A program made the position numbers and the translations under genes. A stretch of 64,000 bases of DNA from UBA1366 sp047602575. GTDB lineage: Bacteria; Bacillota; Clostridia; Oscillospirales; Ruminococcaceae. Each line of letters opens with the position of its first letter. The first letter of the stretch is position 1. Positions 1 to 7,900 of this stretch are shown here, one piece after another. The stretch lies in NCBI GenBank assembly GCA_047602575.1, contig JASGGY010000008.1:62001-126000 (forward strand), written 5' to 3'. The notes below the pieces were generated by a model that ran no database searches, was not told the DNA's origin, and was given only the letters and a program-made list of their open reading frames with translations.

Positions 1-190
1 AAAAATCACGAGAATGTCAGACGGGGCAAACATCATCAATATGGTTAATCCGGAATTTTTCACGTTTTCGGTTGGAAACAATCAAATTATTGTACTGGGA
101 GCAGACAACGAAAATGACGTTGATATCATCATTGGCGTACCAGTTGAGCCGGATTTGAACGCATTGGAGGAAGACAGAGTTGCTGATTGA
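1..190 (+). CDS. C-terminal end of a phage distal tail (Dit-like) protein, partial
   Basis: The reading frame is open from base 2 to the TGA at 188-190 and has no start in the window, so this is the last 62 residues or so of a longer gene. The segment NPEFFTFSVGNNQIIVLGA followed by short beta-strand-like residues resembles the C-terminal galectin-like end of siphovirus distal tail proteins. In such phages this gene precedes the tail-associated protein, which fits the order seen here. The next gene starts inside this one at a TTG. The family call rests on a short stretch and gene order only. Confidence 0.5.
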   Translation, partial: KITRMSDGANIINMVNPEFFTFSVGNNQIIVLGADNENDVDIIIGVPVEPDLNALEEDRVAD

Positions 191-515
191 TATTGCAGCC
201 GCACTGGATGAAATAAACGACGGGGAGTCAGGAACAATGCCAAACATGAGATGTTTTGTCAAGAGTCAAACAATCACCATCCCCGCAAACACGGAATCGT
301 ATGGTGGGATCATCAGCGGAATATCGGATGCGTTTGACCATGTGCAGGCCGCGTGTGTTTTGTTTGTATATCCAAATTATACAAACACGTTTGACCAGCG
401 GATGAGCGTTGCTGACGATGATGTGGTGCAGATTTTTTACAGCCTGACGTGCGCGTCAAGAGATGAACCCGTCACGCAAAACATCCGCATCATGATTATG
501 GGCTACAATGACTAG
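180..515 (+). CDS. small phage tail-module protein (paralogue of 4324-4689)
   Basis: A 111-residue protein of unknown function. The TTG start at 180 is supported by GGAGG at 166-170 with 9 nt spacing, and it overlaps the end of the preceding tail gene. The last 25 residues (YSLTCAS...VTQNIRIMIMGYND) closely match the C-terminus of the protein at 4324-4689 (YALSCTA...VTQNVRIVIIGYDD). Both also share a YGG...FDH stretch near residues 42-54. The alternating hydrophobic pattern suggests a beta-rich virion part such as a baseplate or fibre accessory. I do not recognise a named family. Confidence 0.7.
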   Translation: MLIDIAAALDEINDGESGTMPNMRCFVKSQTITIPANTESYGGIISGISDAFDHVQAACVLFVYPNYTNTFDQRMSVADDDVVQIFYSLTCASRDEPVTQNIRIMIMGYND

Positions 516-527
516 GGGGTGCATACC

Positions 528-1199
528 GTGCGCATAGCCGACAAGCTGATGTATCTGGCAGACACAAAAATAGCGATCGCCGCCGCAATCGTCGAAAAGG
601 GCGGAACGATCACGCCGGACACAACATTCCGCGAATATGCCGAATTGATCCGCGAGCTGTCAAAAATCAACATCTACTACCAGCCGGAACAGCCGACCGG
701 CGAAATTCCGGATTTGGCGCTGTGGATACGGTCATCGTTGGTGGCAAAATCCATCGTCACATTAAACGCGCAAACCATCAACGACACCTACGACGACGCA
801 GTGGTAATCCTGACGCAGGGCGGGGTTGACAAATACTGCGTGATATCAGACAAACTAATGACCATATATAACTGGATCTACGCGATTTATTTTGTAAACG
901 GCGAGGATCTAACGTCCGTGCCATATAGCATTTACGTTGACGGGGCGTGGACTAACACGGTGTGGGATGGTAAAATCAACGTCATGCAAAAACATCATAC
1001 CCGCATCATCGACGCGGAGGACGATGTGATTATCATGCCGACATTGTCCGGAACGGTGACAGCAGATGTACAGACACCTGTTTCGGCGGGTGCGCTGTCA
1101 GGGTCAGTTCAGGCGTTTAACTTTGCCGCGCTGCTGGAGGATGATATCATGACGGTTAAAACGCTGACGGAATCCACGGTAAACACAATATTTTCATAA
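528..1199 (+). CDS. phage tail fibre/collar-type protein
   Basis: A 223-residue protein. An in-frame GTG at 519 is possible, but GTG 528 has the better spacing from AGGGGG at 514-519. Residues 1-40 (KLMYLADTKIAIAAAIVEKGG, then TFREYAELIREL) match a pattern common at the N-terminus of tail and fibre proteins in Firmicute prophages, where it is thought to anchor the protein to the baseplate. The remaining 180 residues are beta-rich with no recognised enzyme motif. It lies directly before the decayed fibre gene, in the same transcription unit. Confidence 0.65.
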   Translation: MRIADKLMYLADTKIAIAAAIVEKGGTITPDTTFREYAELIRELSKINIYYQPEQPTGEIPDLALWIRSSLVAKSIVTLNAQTINDTYDDAVVILTQGGVDKYCVISDKLMTIYNWIYAIYFVNGEDLTSVPYSIYVDGAWTNTVWDGKINVMQKHHTRIIDAEDDVIIMPTLSGTVTADVQTPVSAGALSGSVQAFNFAALLEDDIMTVKTLTESTVNTIFS

Positions 1200-1213
1200 T
1201 TTTGGAGGTAACT

Positions 1214-2624
1214 ATGAGCGAGTTTAAGGGCATCGCCGAAATCACGCTGCGCGACGCGGTCACTGGTAAAATCACCGAGCAGCACCGCGACGAGAACATG
1301 ATCACGAATGCGGTAAAAAATCTGTTGACGCTGAAGGCGGGGTATTTTAGGGGAAACACTGCCGCAAATCCATGCGCGTGTACTGAACGCGTTAATGCCA
1401 ATGATCCCCAACCAGTACCGTGGGCATCCGCTGTTTCAAAACCCCCTGACGGAAAACGCAAATAAATTTTTCCGCCGTTTGACAATCCGCAGATCGGGCA
1501 CGCTGGCGAGGCATACAGCGGCACAAACCCGCAGCGTGGAACGTTAAATGCCACGTCCGGCGCGATTTCCGGAGGTTATAAACTGGTGTGGAATTTCGCG
1601 ACAGACCGCGCAAACGGTACGATCGCAGCCGTTGCGCTGACATCAAAATATGGCGGAAACGTTGGAATCACCAGCGCGTCGGAAAATGCGGTGTCCACGA
1701 ATGATTTATCATCCGCAGGGCTGTCCAATGGGTCATACCTGCCGGATTTTCGGAACGTGTTTTTACAAACGCCGCGCTGGCAACCACATATGAAATAAGA
1801 TCCTCATGCGTGGGTATACAATGCCGCAAAATAATACGTTTACGGTAGCGTCTGCATCATCCGGGGGTACGTCAGCGTCGTTTATGCAGTAAAACCTACC
1901 TGCGACAGCGGGGCTGCAAACGCAAAACACGGTTGCGACGACCGCGGTCACGACGGTTACAACTACGAACAAATCTGGCATCGCCGACAAACTGGTTTAC
2001 GGACGCATCGGTATATTTAATGCGTCTATCCGTTGACCGCAAACACAATCGCATTTGTCAAATTTGATTATGCCGGAAATAAAATCACGGACACGGTAAT
2101 CGCGTTGACATCGACAAATGTATTTGCCAATACGGCATCATATTTTGTCGGCGGGGTACTGGACGGATATCTATATTCTGTTGTGTCGGGATTACACCAC
2201 AAGTACGCTGTATAAAATCCAAAAAATCAACATATCAACCGGTGCGTTTACGACGCTGTATAGCTATACGCAGGGGGCATCACCATCAGTGCCGACTGTC
2301 GGCATTGTAGGCAACGCACTGGCATTTATTGTGAATGTCAGTACCGGCAGCACGTACTATCCGGCGTTATTTGTAGTTGGCGACAGGGTCAATGCTGCAA
2401 TTAACTATAGACTGGGGGCATCGACCGGATACGGAAAAATTTTGCCGCACGCGGCGCTGGAAGCGCCGAAGCTGCTGATTGCAGACTATAGCGGATCATC
2501 AAACGCATATGCCGCCATCGGATATTTTACGCCGTATCTGGCGACGGTCAACAATCTGGCATCTGCGGTGACAAAAACATCAGCGCAGACGATGCAAATC
2601 AGCTATACGCTGCTGGAGGTATAG
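1214..2624 (+). pseudogene. decayed phage tail-fibre-like gene
   Basis: A good ribosome binding site (GGAGG 1204-1208) and ATG at 1214 open a frame reading MSEFKGIAEITLRDAVTGKI. The coding sense then jumps frame repeatedly. Recognisable pieces continue as LNALMPMIPNQY (near 1390), FDNPQIGHAGEAYSGTNPQR (near 1480), VWNFATDRANGTIAAVALTS (1586-1650), then frames near 1830, 2033-2190 and 2190-2624. At least six single-base shifts, several next to homopolymer runs (near 1466, 1760 and 2187), and one in-frame TAA near 1890 separate them. Reassembled, it would be a protein of about 470 residues with an N-terminus typical of Clostridia phage fibre proteins. Neighbouring tail genes are intact, which argues for true decay over general sequence error. 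Confidence 0.75.
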
Positions 2625-2645
2625 CGCGAGAGGAGATCATAAGAT

Positions 2646-4322
2646 TTGATCAACATATATGATTCCGCCGGAGAGCTGCGCGGCACGACATCAAAATTGA
2701 TCGAATGCACGGTCGTCGAGGAACTGATGCGCGGGCATACGCTGGATTTTGTTATTTCAAACGATAATCCGACGCGCCCGGAAATCACACATGACTGCGG
2801 GTTTGAGCAGGACGGTCAATATTATGACGTATTCGGTGTCACCATGACATCTGGAACGGAAAACAAAACGGCGGTACACGCAGAACATGTCAGTTACCGC
2901 CTAAACGATTATACCGTACCCCCCGGGTACAGTTTCGTCGGAACGCCTACCGCGATTGCACAAGATATTCTGGATATATCGGGCGCATCAGATGAATTCA
3001 CGGTATCGTCGGAATCCGCCGGAGTTTCAAAATCATTTAAAATGAACAATCAAAATGATGTTACAGCCCGCGCGGCAATTTTAGCGCTGAATGCGTTGGA
3101 TGTGGAAATCGAATTTGATAACTACGATATCAGACTGGTTGATGCCGTGGGTGGGAGCGGAACAACCACCATGACAGTTGGCGTAGATATCATATCCCTG
3201 CAACGCACATGGTCGCGCACGGACGGTGAAAGCTATGATATTAGTTTGGCGCGCCCAGCGTCGGAGATCCCGCTGGGGCGTAAGGTTAAAATAGTAAATG
3301 CTGTTTTGGGTGACGGAACAGTGATTGATAGCCGCGTTGTTGCCCGCGAACGGCATCCGGATAATCCGACGCTGGATGAAATCACATTAGGCGCATTCGC
3401 GCGGGATAGTTCGGACGATGCAGTTGCCGCGCAGGTGGCGATTGACAACAAGATAACCGCCGGAGGGCTGTACAACAATGTCAGCATCGATCGCGCAAAT
3501 GGAATGACATGTGTTCGATCAGATGGAAAAGTAAAAACAGTATCGAATGCAACCGTGGGATTCGCGACATACGTATACAAATCCGGAAAATGGGAAGTCA
3601 CAACCATATTAGGAGAAAACGGACTGCAAATCGGAGCATATGACGAAGCGCTAGAAGGGAAGTTGGCGGAGGGTGTCGCATATAACAACGTGTCAATCAC
3701 CAAGATGGCGGGATTTGTTTGCACGCACACCAACGGGAAAATCAAGATTGTGGCAAATGCGGATGTGTGTTTTGCGGTTTACACGCGCAAAAATACGTCA
3801 AGCGAGTGGGTGCTGAAAACGGCGGTTGATGAAGATGGACTTGCCGCGGCAAGCATTCGCACCGTCGGAAGCGATCTATACGGCGTAATCGGTATGATCG
3901 GCGGCACATACGGGCTAAAACTGACGAATGCGGACGGCGATATTTTTAGCGTTGTTCCGATGACAGACGGCAGCGACATTATCGGATGGGGGTTGTTTAA
4001 CCACAAACAATCAACGACAATCCCGGTAATCGTATCGAACAAAAGACGCCGCATTAACCGATTTAACAACAAAAACGTGTTTGAAGCCACAGACGACGCA
4101 ACCAGTCTGTCAAACGACGGAAACAGAGTATTCAGCGGGACTGAAACGGGATATGTTGTGCGTTCCGGAAACGGGAAAAACATGATACAGTCGATCGGAG
4201 ATAATTTTGTTGTCACGGTTGATGGGGTGTCAATCGGAGCAGACGCAGATATTACCGTAGTAACGCCAGTCGGGAATCTTGTACTGCATTTCAAATATGG
4301 ATTATTTAACGGGGTGGGTTAA
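2646..4322 (+). CDS. phage tail-associated / minor structural protein (Tal-like)
   Basis: A 558-residue protein starting at TTG 2646 behind AGAGGAG near 2630. The N-terminal 250 residues (IYDSAGELRGT, then VEELMRGHTLDFVIS) resemble the N-terminal region of phage minor structural and tail-associated proteins that form the tail tip. Residues 278-335 and 346-402 are an internal duplication: both begin YNNVSI and run through a T/H-N/D-GK(V/I)K block to an E(N/D)GL segment. The C-terminal third is beta-rich and may be host-contacting. No peptidase motif is evident. It is followed after one base by the small paralogous protein, then holin and lysin. Confidence 0.7.
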   Translation: MINIYDSAGELRGTTSKLIECTVVEELMRGHTLDFVISNDNPTRPEITHDCGFEQDGQYYDVFGVTMTSGTENKTAVHAEHVSYRLNDYTVPPGYSFVGTPTAIAQDILDISGASDEFTVSSESAGVSKSFKMNNQNDVTARAAILALNALDVEIEFDNYDIRLVDAVGGSGTTTMTVGVDIISLQRTWSRTDGESYDISLARPASEIPLGRKVKIVNAVLGDGTVIDSRVVARERHPDNPTLDEITLGAFARDSSDDAVAAQVAIDNKITAGGLYNNVSIDRANGMTCVRSDGKVKTVSNATVGFATYVYKSGKWEVTTILGENGLQIGAYDEALEGKLAEGVAYNNVSITKMAGFVCTHTNGKIKIVANADVCFAVYTRKNTSSEWVLKTAVDEDGLAAASIRTVGSDLYGVIGMIGGTYGLKLTNADGDIFSVVPMTDGSDIIGWGLFNHKQSTTIPVIVSNKRRRINRFNNKNVFEATDDATSLSNDGNRVFSGTETGYVVRSGNGKNMIQSIGDNFVVTVDGVSIGADADITVVTPVGNLVLHFKYGLFNGVG

Positions 4323-4323
4323 A

Positions 4324-4689
4324 ATGATAAAGCTGGACAAAAGCATGACGAAAACGGAACTGATTGCCGCGCAGAACACGAACAACGCGGCAGTAAGCGC
4401 AGGCACAACTGAAGGGATGCGGACAAAGGTGATTACCAGTAGTTTTGACATCGCATCCGGAGCAACCAACTACGGAGGAGGGTTATCGGTAACTGGTGTT
4501 TTTGACCACGTAATTTCTGCATATGCAACACTATTAGGATCGGCCGTCACATATTCATCGTTCCGACAATACATGACCACGGGTGGGAACAGTGAAATTG
4601 TCAATATTGCGTACGCGCTAAGTTGTACCGCGCCAAATTCAACCGTCACGCAGAATGTTAGAATTGTCATTATCGGTTATGATGATTAA
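4324..4689 (+). CDS. small phage tail-module protein (paralogue of 180-515)
   Basis: A 121-residue protein. ATG 4324 follows the upstream stop by one base and uses GGGGTGGG at 4311-4318 as ribosome binding site. The N-terminus (MIKLDKSMTKTELIAAQNTN) is polar and probably helical. The C-terminal two thirds align with the protein at 180-515, ending VTQNVRIVIIGYDD. The tail-tip genes are thus bracketed by two copies of the same small domain, one before the fibre genes and one between the tail-tip protein and holin. Function is unknown; a structural role in the tail or a host-binding accessory is inferred from position. Confidence 0.7.
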   Translation: MIKLDKSMTKTELIAAQNTNNAAVSAGTTEGMRTKVITSSFDIASGATNYGGGLSVTGVFDHVISAYATLLGSAVTYSSFRQYMTTGGNSEIVNIAYALSCTAPNSTVTQNVRIVIIGYDD

Positions 4690-4717
4690 AATAAAAAACG
4701 ATAGGAGAGTAAACAAA

Positions 4718-5188
4718 ATGAAAGACACCATCACCAAAGGCATCATATCCGCACTGGCGGCAGGAATCACGGCATATTTTAGGCTGACGGCAATCCCGAT
4801 TATCGTGCTGTTTGGGTTTATGATCATAGACTACGGCACGGGAATGACAAAGGCATACATAGCCCACAGCATCAGCAGCCGGACTGGGATCGTCGGGATT
4901 CTGAAAAAATTGAGCTATTTTTGCATCGTCGCCGTCGCAATGGGCGTTGACTGGATTTTATCGCAGGGGCTGCTGCAATTCAGCGTCCATTATTCCGGCA
5001 AATATTTTATATCGCTACTGATCATCATATGGCTGATGATCAACGAGCTGATTTCGATTTTGGAAAACGTCGCCGCAATCGGCGCGCCTGTGCCGCAGTT
5101 TTTGATACGGATTGTCAAACGGTTGAAATCGGCAGCAGATACGGAAACCGATAAAATAGAAACGGAGGAAAAACAACATGGCAAGTAA
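4718..5188 (+). CDS. phage holin
   Basis: A 156-residue membrane protein. The start ATG 4718 follows AGGAG at 4703-4707; an upstream in-frame start at 4655 would lie inside the preceding gene. Hydrophobic segments cover roughly residues 8-45, 70-92 and 100-122, with a charged tail rich in E and K. The segment VLFGFMIIDYGTGMTKAYI is typical of the toxin-secretion/phage-lysis holin family. Such proteins form membrane lesions that let the endolysin reach the wall. Its end overlaps the endolysin start by 11 bases, the usual lysis-cassette arrangement. Confidence 0.85.
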   Translation: MKDTITKGIISALAAGITAYFRLTAIPIIVLFGFMIIDYGTGMTKAYIAHSISSRTGIVGILKKLSYFCIVAVAMGVDWILSQGLLQFSVHYSGKYFISLLIIIWLMINELISILENVAAIGAPVPQFLIRIVKRLKSAADTETDKIETEEKQHGK

Positions 5189-5903
5189 AATCAATGCAAA
5201 CGTAACGATGATGTTGCACCCGGAGGTGATGGCGGCGGTCAAAGCACTGCTGCTGGCGTGTGACAAAAAGGGATTGCCCATCATCATCACGCAGGGGTAC
5301 AGAACCATCGCGCAGCAGAACGCGATCAAAGCTGCCGGAAATTCGTCGTGCAGCGGCAATACATACGATTCCCCGCACCAGTGGGGTGTTGCAGTTGACT
5401 TCGCGCGTGGCGACGGCAAGGGCGTGTACGATAACAGCGACGGATTTTTCCGCAAAGTCGGCAAGCTGGCTGAAACGCTGGGATTCCAGTGGGGCGGCGA
5501 CTGGCGCACCCCGGACAGCCCGCACCTGCAGTATGCAAAATTTTTCGACAGCCGCGAAACCGTGCAGCTGCTGAAATCGAAATACGGCGTGCCGAACAAG
5601 TTTTTTGCCACGTGGGGCGAAACGCCCGCAAAGTCCTCCGGAGCATCCGCCAAGGTTGCCGCACCCGCCAAGGCTACACCCGCGGCGACAAACTACTACC
5701 CCAAATACACCGGCACATCTACGTCGATTGTGGACGCGCTGCAGAGCATCAAGGTGGACAGTGGATTCAACAACCGCGCTAAAATTTCCGTTAAAAATGG
5801 GATCATAAAAACCGCAGCGGACTACGGTGACAGCCGAACCAACTACAATGCAAACGTTTGCATGCTGAATCTGCTGAAAATCGGCAAGCTGAAAAAAGCG
5901 TAG
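5178..5903 (+). CDS. endolysin, M15-type peptidoglycan peptidase
   Basis: A 241-residue lysis enzyme. Residues 1-130 carry the zinc-peptidase pattern of the M15 (VanY / L-alanoyl-D-glutamate peptidase) family: SPHQWGVAVDFA with His and Asp ligands near residues 67-74, and SPHLQY with a further His near 115. A linker rich in Ala, Lys and Pro (about 150-170) leads to a C-terminal domain (YYPKYTGTSTSIVDALQSI, ending LNLLKIGKLKKA) of the kind found as a wall-binding module on clostridial phage lysins. It cuts peptide stems of peptidoglycan at the end of infection. Start ATG 5178 overlaps holin; a terminator follows. Confidence 0.85.
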   Translation: MASKINANVTMMLHPEVMAAVKALLLACDKKGLPIIITQGYRTIAQQNAIKAAGNSSCSGNTYDSPHQWGVAVDFARGDGKGVYDNSDGFFRKVGKLAETLGFQWGGDWRTPDSPHLQYAKFFDSRETVQLLKSKYGVPNKFFATWGETPAKSSGASAKVAAPAKATPAATNYYPKYTGTSTSIVDALQSIKVDSGFNNRAKISVKNGIIKTAADYGDSRTNYNANVCMLNLLKIGKLKKA

Positions 5904-5960
5904 CCAATCAACGCATGGATCGTGGTGCGAGTGCTTGCGCGGCGCGCACCCTAATAATTA

Positions 5961-5999
5961 AAAACCGCTTCCGAGATTAATTTCCGGAAGCGGTTTTTT
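5961..5999 (+). terminator. terminator after endolysin
   Basis: A 13-bp stem (AAAACCGCTTCCG / CGGAAGCGGTTTT) with an 11-nt loop and a run of six T. The A-run on the other side means it could also serve the minus-strand operon ending at 6014. A second, weaker GGTGCG...CGCACC inverted repeat lies just upstream at about 5924-5950. Confidence 0.85.
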
Positions 6000-6013
6000 G
6001 TTTTTGATATGGG

Positions 6014-6325
6014 TTAATCCAAGTCAGACGAGATGTGCATATTATGCACGGTAATCCAAACGATTCGCACTTCTTTTCCGCCTCTGTTTTCCTGCGTTTC
6101 CTTGAGCAAAATTCCGTCGATGTCTGTATAGATTACTGTTACCGTGACAAGCCAAGAGTACGGCTCTGTCTGCTCATCAAGGTCCTGCGGGTTAATGCTC
6201 CAGTAATCCCCGACATTTGCTGTGCGCAAGTCGTCGGCGTACAGATTAATGGAAACAAGTCCGTTTTCGCCGTCGCGCTCGATTGAGTACAGGGGTTCTT
6301 CCGTTTTTACAAGTACATTTTCCAT
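6014..6325 (-). CDS. unknown small acidic prophage protein
   Basis: A 103-residue protein, third gene of an operon with 6846-7280 and the XRE gene. It starts 5 nt after the XRE stop, with AAAGGAG placed for ATG 6325. Alternating strands (PLYSIERD, LVSINLYADD, WLVTVTVIYTDIDGILLKET, VRIVWITVHNMHI) suggest a small all-beta protein. There is no signal peptide or membrane segment. I recognise no family. Its coupling to a repressor suggests a partner or target in prophage accessory control, which is only inference. Confidence 0.6.
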   Translation of the reverse strand: MENVLVKTEEPLYSIERDGENGLVSINLYADDLRTANVGDYWSINPQDLDEQTEPYSWLVTVTVIYTDIDGILLKETQENRGGKEVRIVWITVHNMHISSDLD

Positions 6326-6330
6326 GATTT

Positions 6331-6819
6331 TTACTCCTTTTCATTTTGAAATTTCATATTTTTGGATGGGTCACGAAACTTTATGTTGTACATAAAAACC
6401 TCATGTGCCATCATCCGCATCCATTCTGGGCTTACTGCCCGACGGTAAGGGATTAATTTGTCATCGGGAATCTTGTGCGGGGTCAGCCATCGCGCAAATG
6501 TGGCATACATGATATAATACCAATTTTCGCCGATCCGGACTATAAAGAATTTATCCGAATGCGGGTCATATGCGCCCTCGTCGATAATTAACACACCATC
6601 CACATCGTACTCCAACTCTTTGTTATCGATGGACTTCATCAGCTCGTCAATGCTCATCTGGAGCGCATCAGCAATCTTGTTCAGGCTTTCAAATCCGCAT
6701 TTTTTGATGTCGCGCCGTCCTGTGCATAAATCATTGACATATTGTTTGTGAAACCCCGTAAGCGCCGCCAACTGGGATTGATTCAAGCCGGCATTCTTCA
6801 GCAGCTTGTTTAAACTCAT
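6331..6819 (-). CDS. XRE-family HTH transcriptional regulator
   Basis: A 162-residue protein. Residues 1-55 form a helix-turn-helix of the Cro/C1 type (LLKNAGLNQSQLAALTGFHK, then SLNKIADALQMSIDELM). Residues 65-150 form an extra domain, partly aromatic (ENWYYIMYATFARWL), of unknown role. Start ATG 6819 has GGAGGAGGTG at 6827-6836. It is the middle gene of a minus-strand operon with a perfect palindrome at the promoter, so self-regulation is likely. A recent, broken duplicate of its first 38 codons lies at 7367-7455. Confidence 0.8.
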   Translation of the reverse strand: MSLNKLLKNAGLNQSQLAALTGFHKQYVNDLCTGRRDIKKCGFESLNKIADALQMSIDELMKSIDNKELEYDVDGVLIIDEGAYDPHSDKFFIVRIGENWYYIMYATFARWLTPHKIPDDKLIPYRRAVSPEWMRMMAHEVFMYNIKFRDPSKNMKFQNEKE

Positions 6820-6845
6820 TTATCTCACCTCCTCCACAAAATGGG

Positions 6846-7280
6846 CTAGTCAAAACTGCCGTCGTCATAACGCGCCATTTTAGCAAAATCACAGATAACG
6901 TGATTTTTATGCTCTGATAATGCGGTGTTGCCAAGCCAACTCCCAACGAGCTCTTTTTTGTTTTTTATGTGCCCTAACATAAGCGCACATCCTTCGGGGG
7001 GTGCGTACATATAAGATAACGCGACAATATGGACAGCCACACCATCAAGTATAAAATTATATGCCGATAGCGACGCATCATCAATGGTCATTTTGATCGT
7101 TTTTTTGGGATTATCCCACATAATATCAAAAAACTCATCCCACCAAGATCCCGAGTATAACGATGTTTCGCCGCTGCTATTTATGCTTTTGTCAGATTCC
7201 GGCAAAAAGATTTCCGCGCCATTGATTGCGTCCAACATAGCCAACAGATTAGCTAAATGTTGTTTGTTGTTTAAATCCAT
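6846..7280 (-). CDS. unknown prophage accessory protein
   Basis: A 144-residue soluble protein, first gene of the operon leading to the XRE regulator (26 bases between them). GTG 7289 is also in frame, but ATG 7280 has GAAAGG at the correct 9-nt distance. Tryptophans cluster near residues 45-55 (SWWDEFFDIMWDN). A hydrophobic segment at about 85-100 (VAVHIVALSYMYAPPEG) is too short and mixed for a membrane span. No family recognised. Position between the lysis genes and the attachment site is typical for lysogenic-conversion cargo. Confidence 0.6.
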   Translation of the reverse strand: MDLNNKQHLANLLAMLDAINGAEIFLPESDKSINSSGETSLYSGSWWDEFFDIMWDNPKKTIKMTIDDASLSAYNFILDGVAVHIVALSYMYAPPEGCALMLGHIKNKKELVGSWLGNTALSEHKNHVICDFAKMARYDDGSFD

Positions 7281-7308
7281 CACATTCACCCTTTCATTTT
7301 TTGCCCCA

Positions 7309-7348
7309 ATTATAGCCCGTGTGGTTATAATTGTAAATAATTATTTAC
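7309..7348 (-). promoter_or_regulatory. promoter with 16-bp perfect palindrome for the XRE operon
   Basis: Reading leftwards: -35 TTTACA (7337-7332), 17 bp spacer, -10 TATAAT (7314-7309). The perfect palindrome GTAAATAATTATTTAC (7333-7348) overlaps the -35 and is well placed as an operator, perhaps for the XRE protein. Confidence 0.65.
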
Positions 7349-7366
7349 GTTTAATACCCATCTGCC

Positions 7367-7455
7367 TCCATCGTATTCCAACTCTTTGTTATCGATGGAC
7401 TTCATCAACTCGTCAATGCTCATCTAGAGCGCATCAGCAACTTGTTTAAACTCAT
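7367..7455 (-). pseudogene. truncated duplicate of the XRE repressor gene
   Basis: Positions 7369-7440 match 6603-6674 with three mismatches in 72 bases, and 7441-7467 match 6805-6831 exactly. The copy is therefore the start of the XRE gene with 130 bp removed (equivalent of 6675-6804), which throws the frame. It opens at ATG 7455 as MSLNKLLMRSR and then stops. The duplicated ribosome binding site and a consensus promoter (7491-7519) remain intact, so the remnant is probably transcribed. Confidence 0.8.
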
Positions 7456-7490
7456 TTATCTCACCTCTTCCTGTTGTGTATCTTAACTAC

Positions 7491-7519
7491 ATTATAACAC
7501 TAAAAGTTTACTTTGTCAA
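7491..7519 (-). promoter_or_regulatory. consensus SigA promoter facing the broken XRE copy
   Basis: On the minus strand TTGACA (7519-7514), 17 bp, TATAAT (7496-7491): a perfect -35/-10 pair. It now drives only the truncated repressor copy, and perhaps reads on into 6846-7280. Confidence 0.75.
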
Positions 7520-7630
7520 CCCAACGTATGCCATAAAATTTCACAAATAAATTGAACGTGTTTGTACAAAGTGCTAACAAGTTCAAACGAAACCACCTCA
7601 CTTCGCGAAAGAGCGGTATTCGAGTTAGCT

Positions 7631-7828
7631 TTATTTTTCGAGATAAAGAAATTGATTTTTATATTCATGGTTTTCATTCCAAAAAAAATCAAATTCATCT
7701 TTAGAAATTATTTCCATCGACCACGCCATAATTAACATACCAAAAATAAATTCAAAATTACCTTCAAATTTAGCAGAATTGATTTTGCTTTCAATAATTT
7801 TTAAAGCAATTCCATGTTTATTTTTCAT
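7631..7828 (-). CDS. unknown small prophage protein
   Basis: A 65-residue protein. Start ATG 7828 is chosen over ATG 7837 because GAAAGG lies 9 nt before the former and directly against the latter. The centre is hydrophobic and aromatic (FEFIFGMLIMAWSMEIISKD), with charged ends; it could be a small helical protein or a single-span membrane protein. No family recognised. A GC-rich inverted repeat (CGCCCCG...CGGGGCG, about 7848-7882) separates it from the ParB-like gene upstream, and it may share that gene's transcript. AT-rich sequence at 7520-7630 downstream holds nothing else I can call. Confidence 0.5.
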   Translation of the reverse strand: MKNKHGIALKIIESKINSAKFEGNFEFIFGMLIMAWSMEIISKDEFDFFWNENHEYKNQFLYLEK

Positions 7829-7900
7829 TTTAAACATCCTTTCATTTCGCCCCGAGGGGCTGCCCTGCCGGAGCGGGGCGGGTGTTGTAAACTGCGTTAT

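Noticed and set aside
7516..7698. 60-codon minus-strand frame next to 7631-7828
   Set aside because: It overlaps the better-supported small ORF, is very AT-rich and lacks a ribosome binding site.
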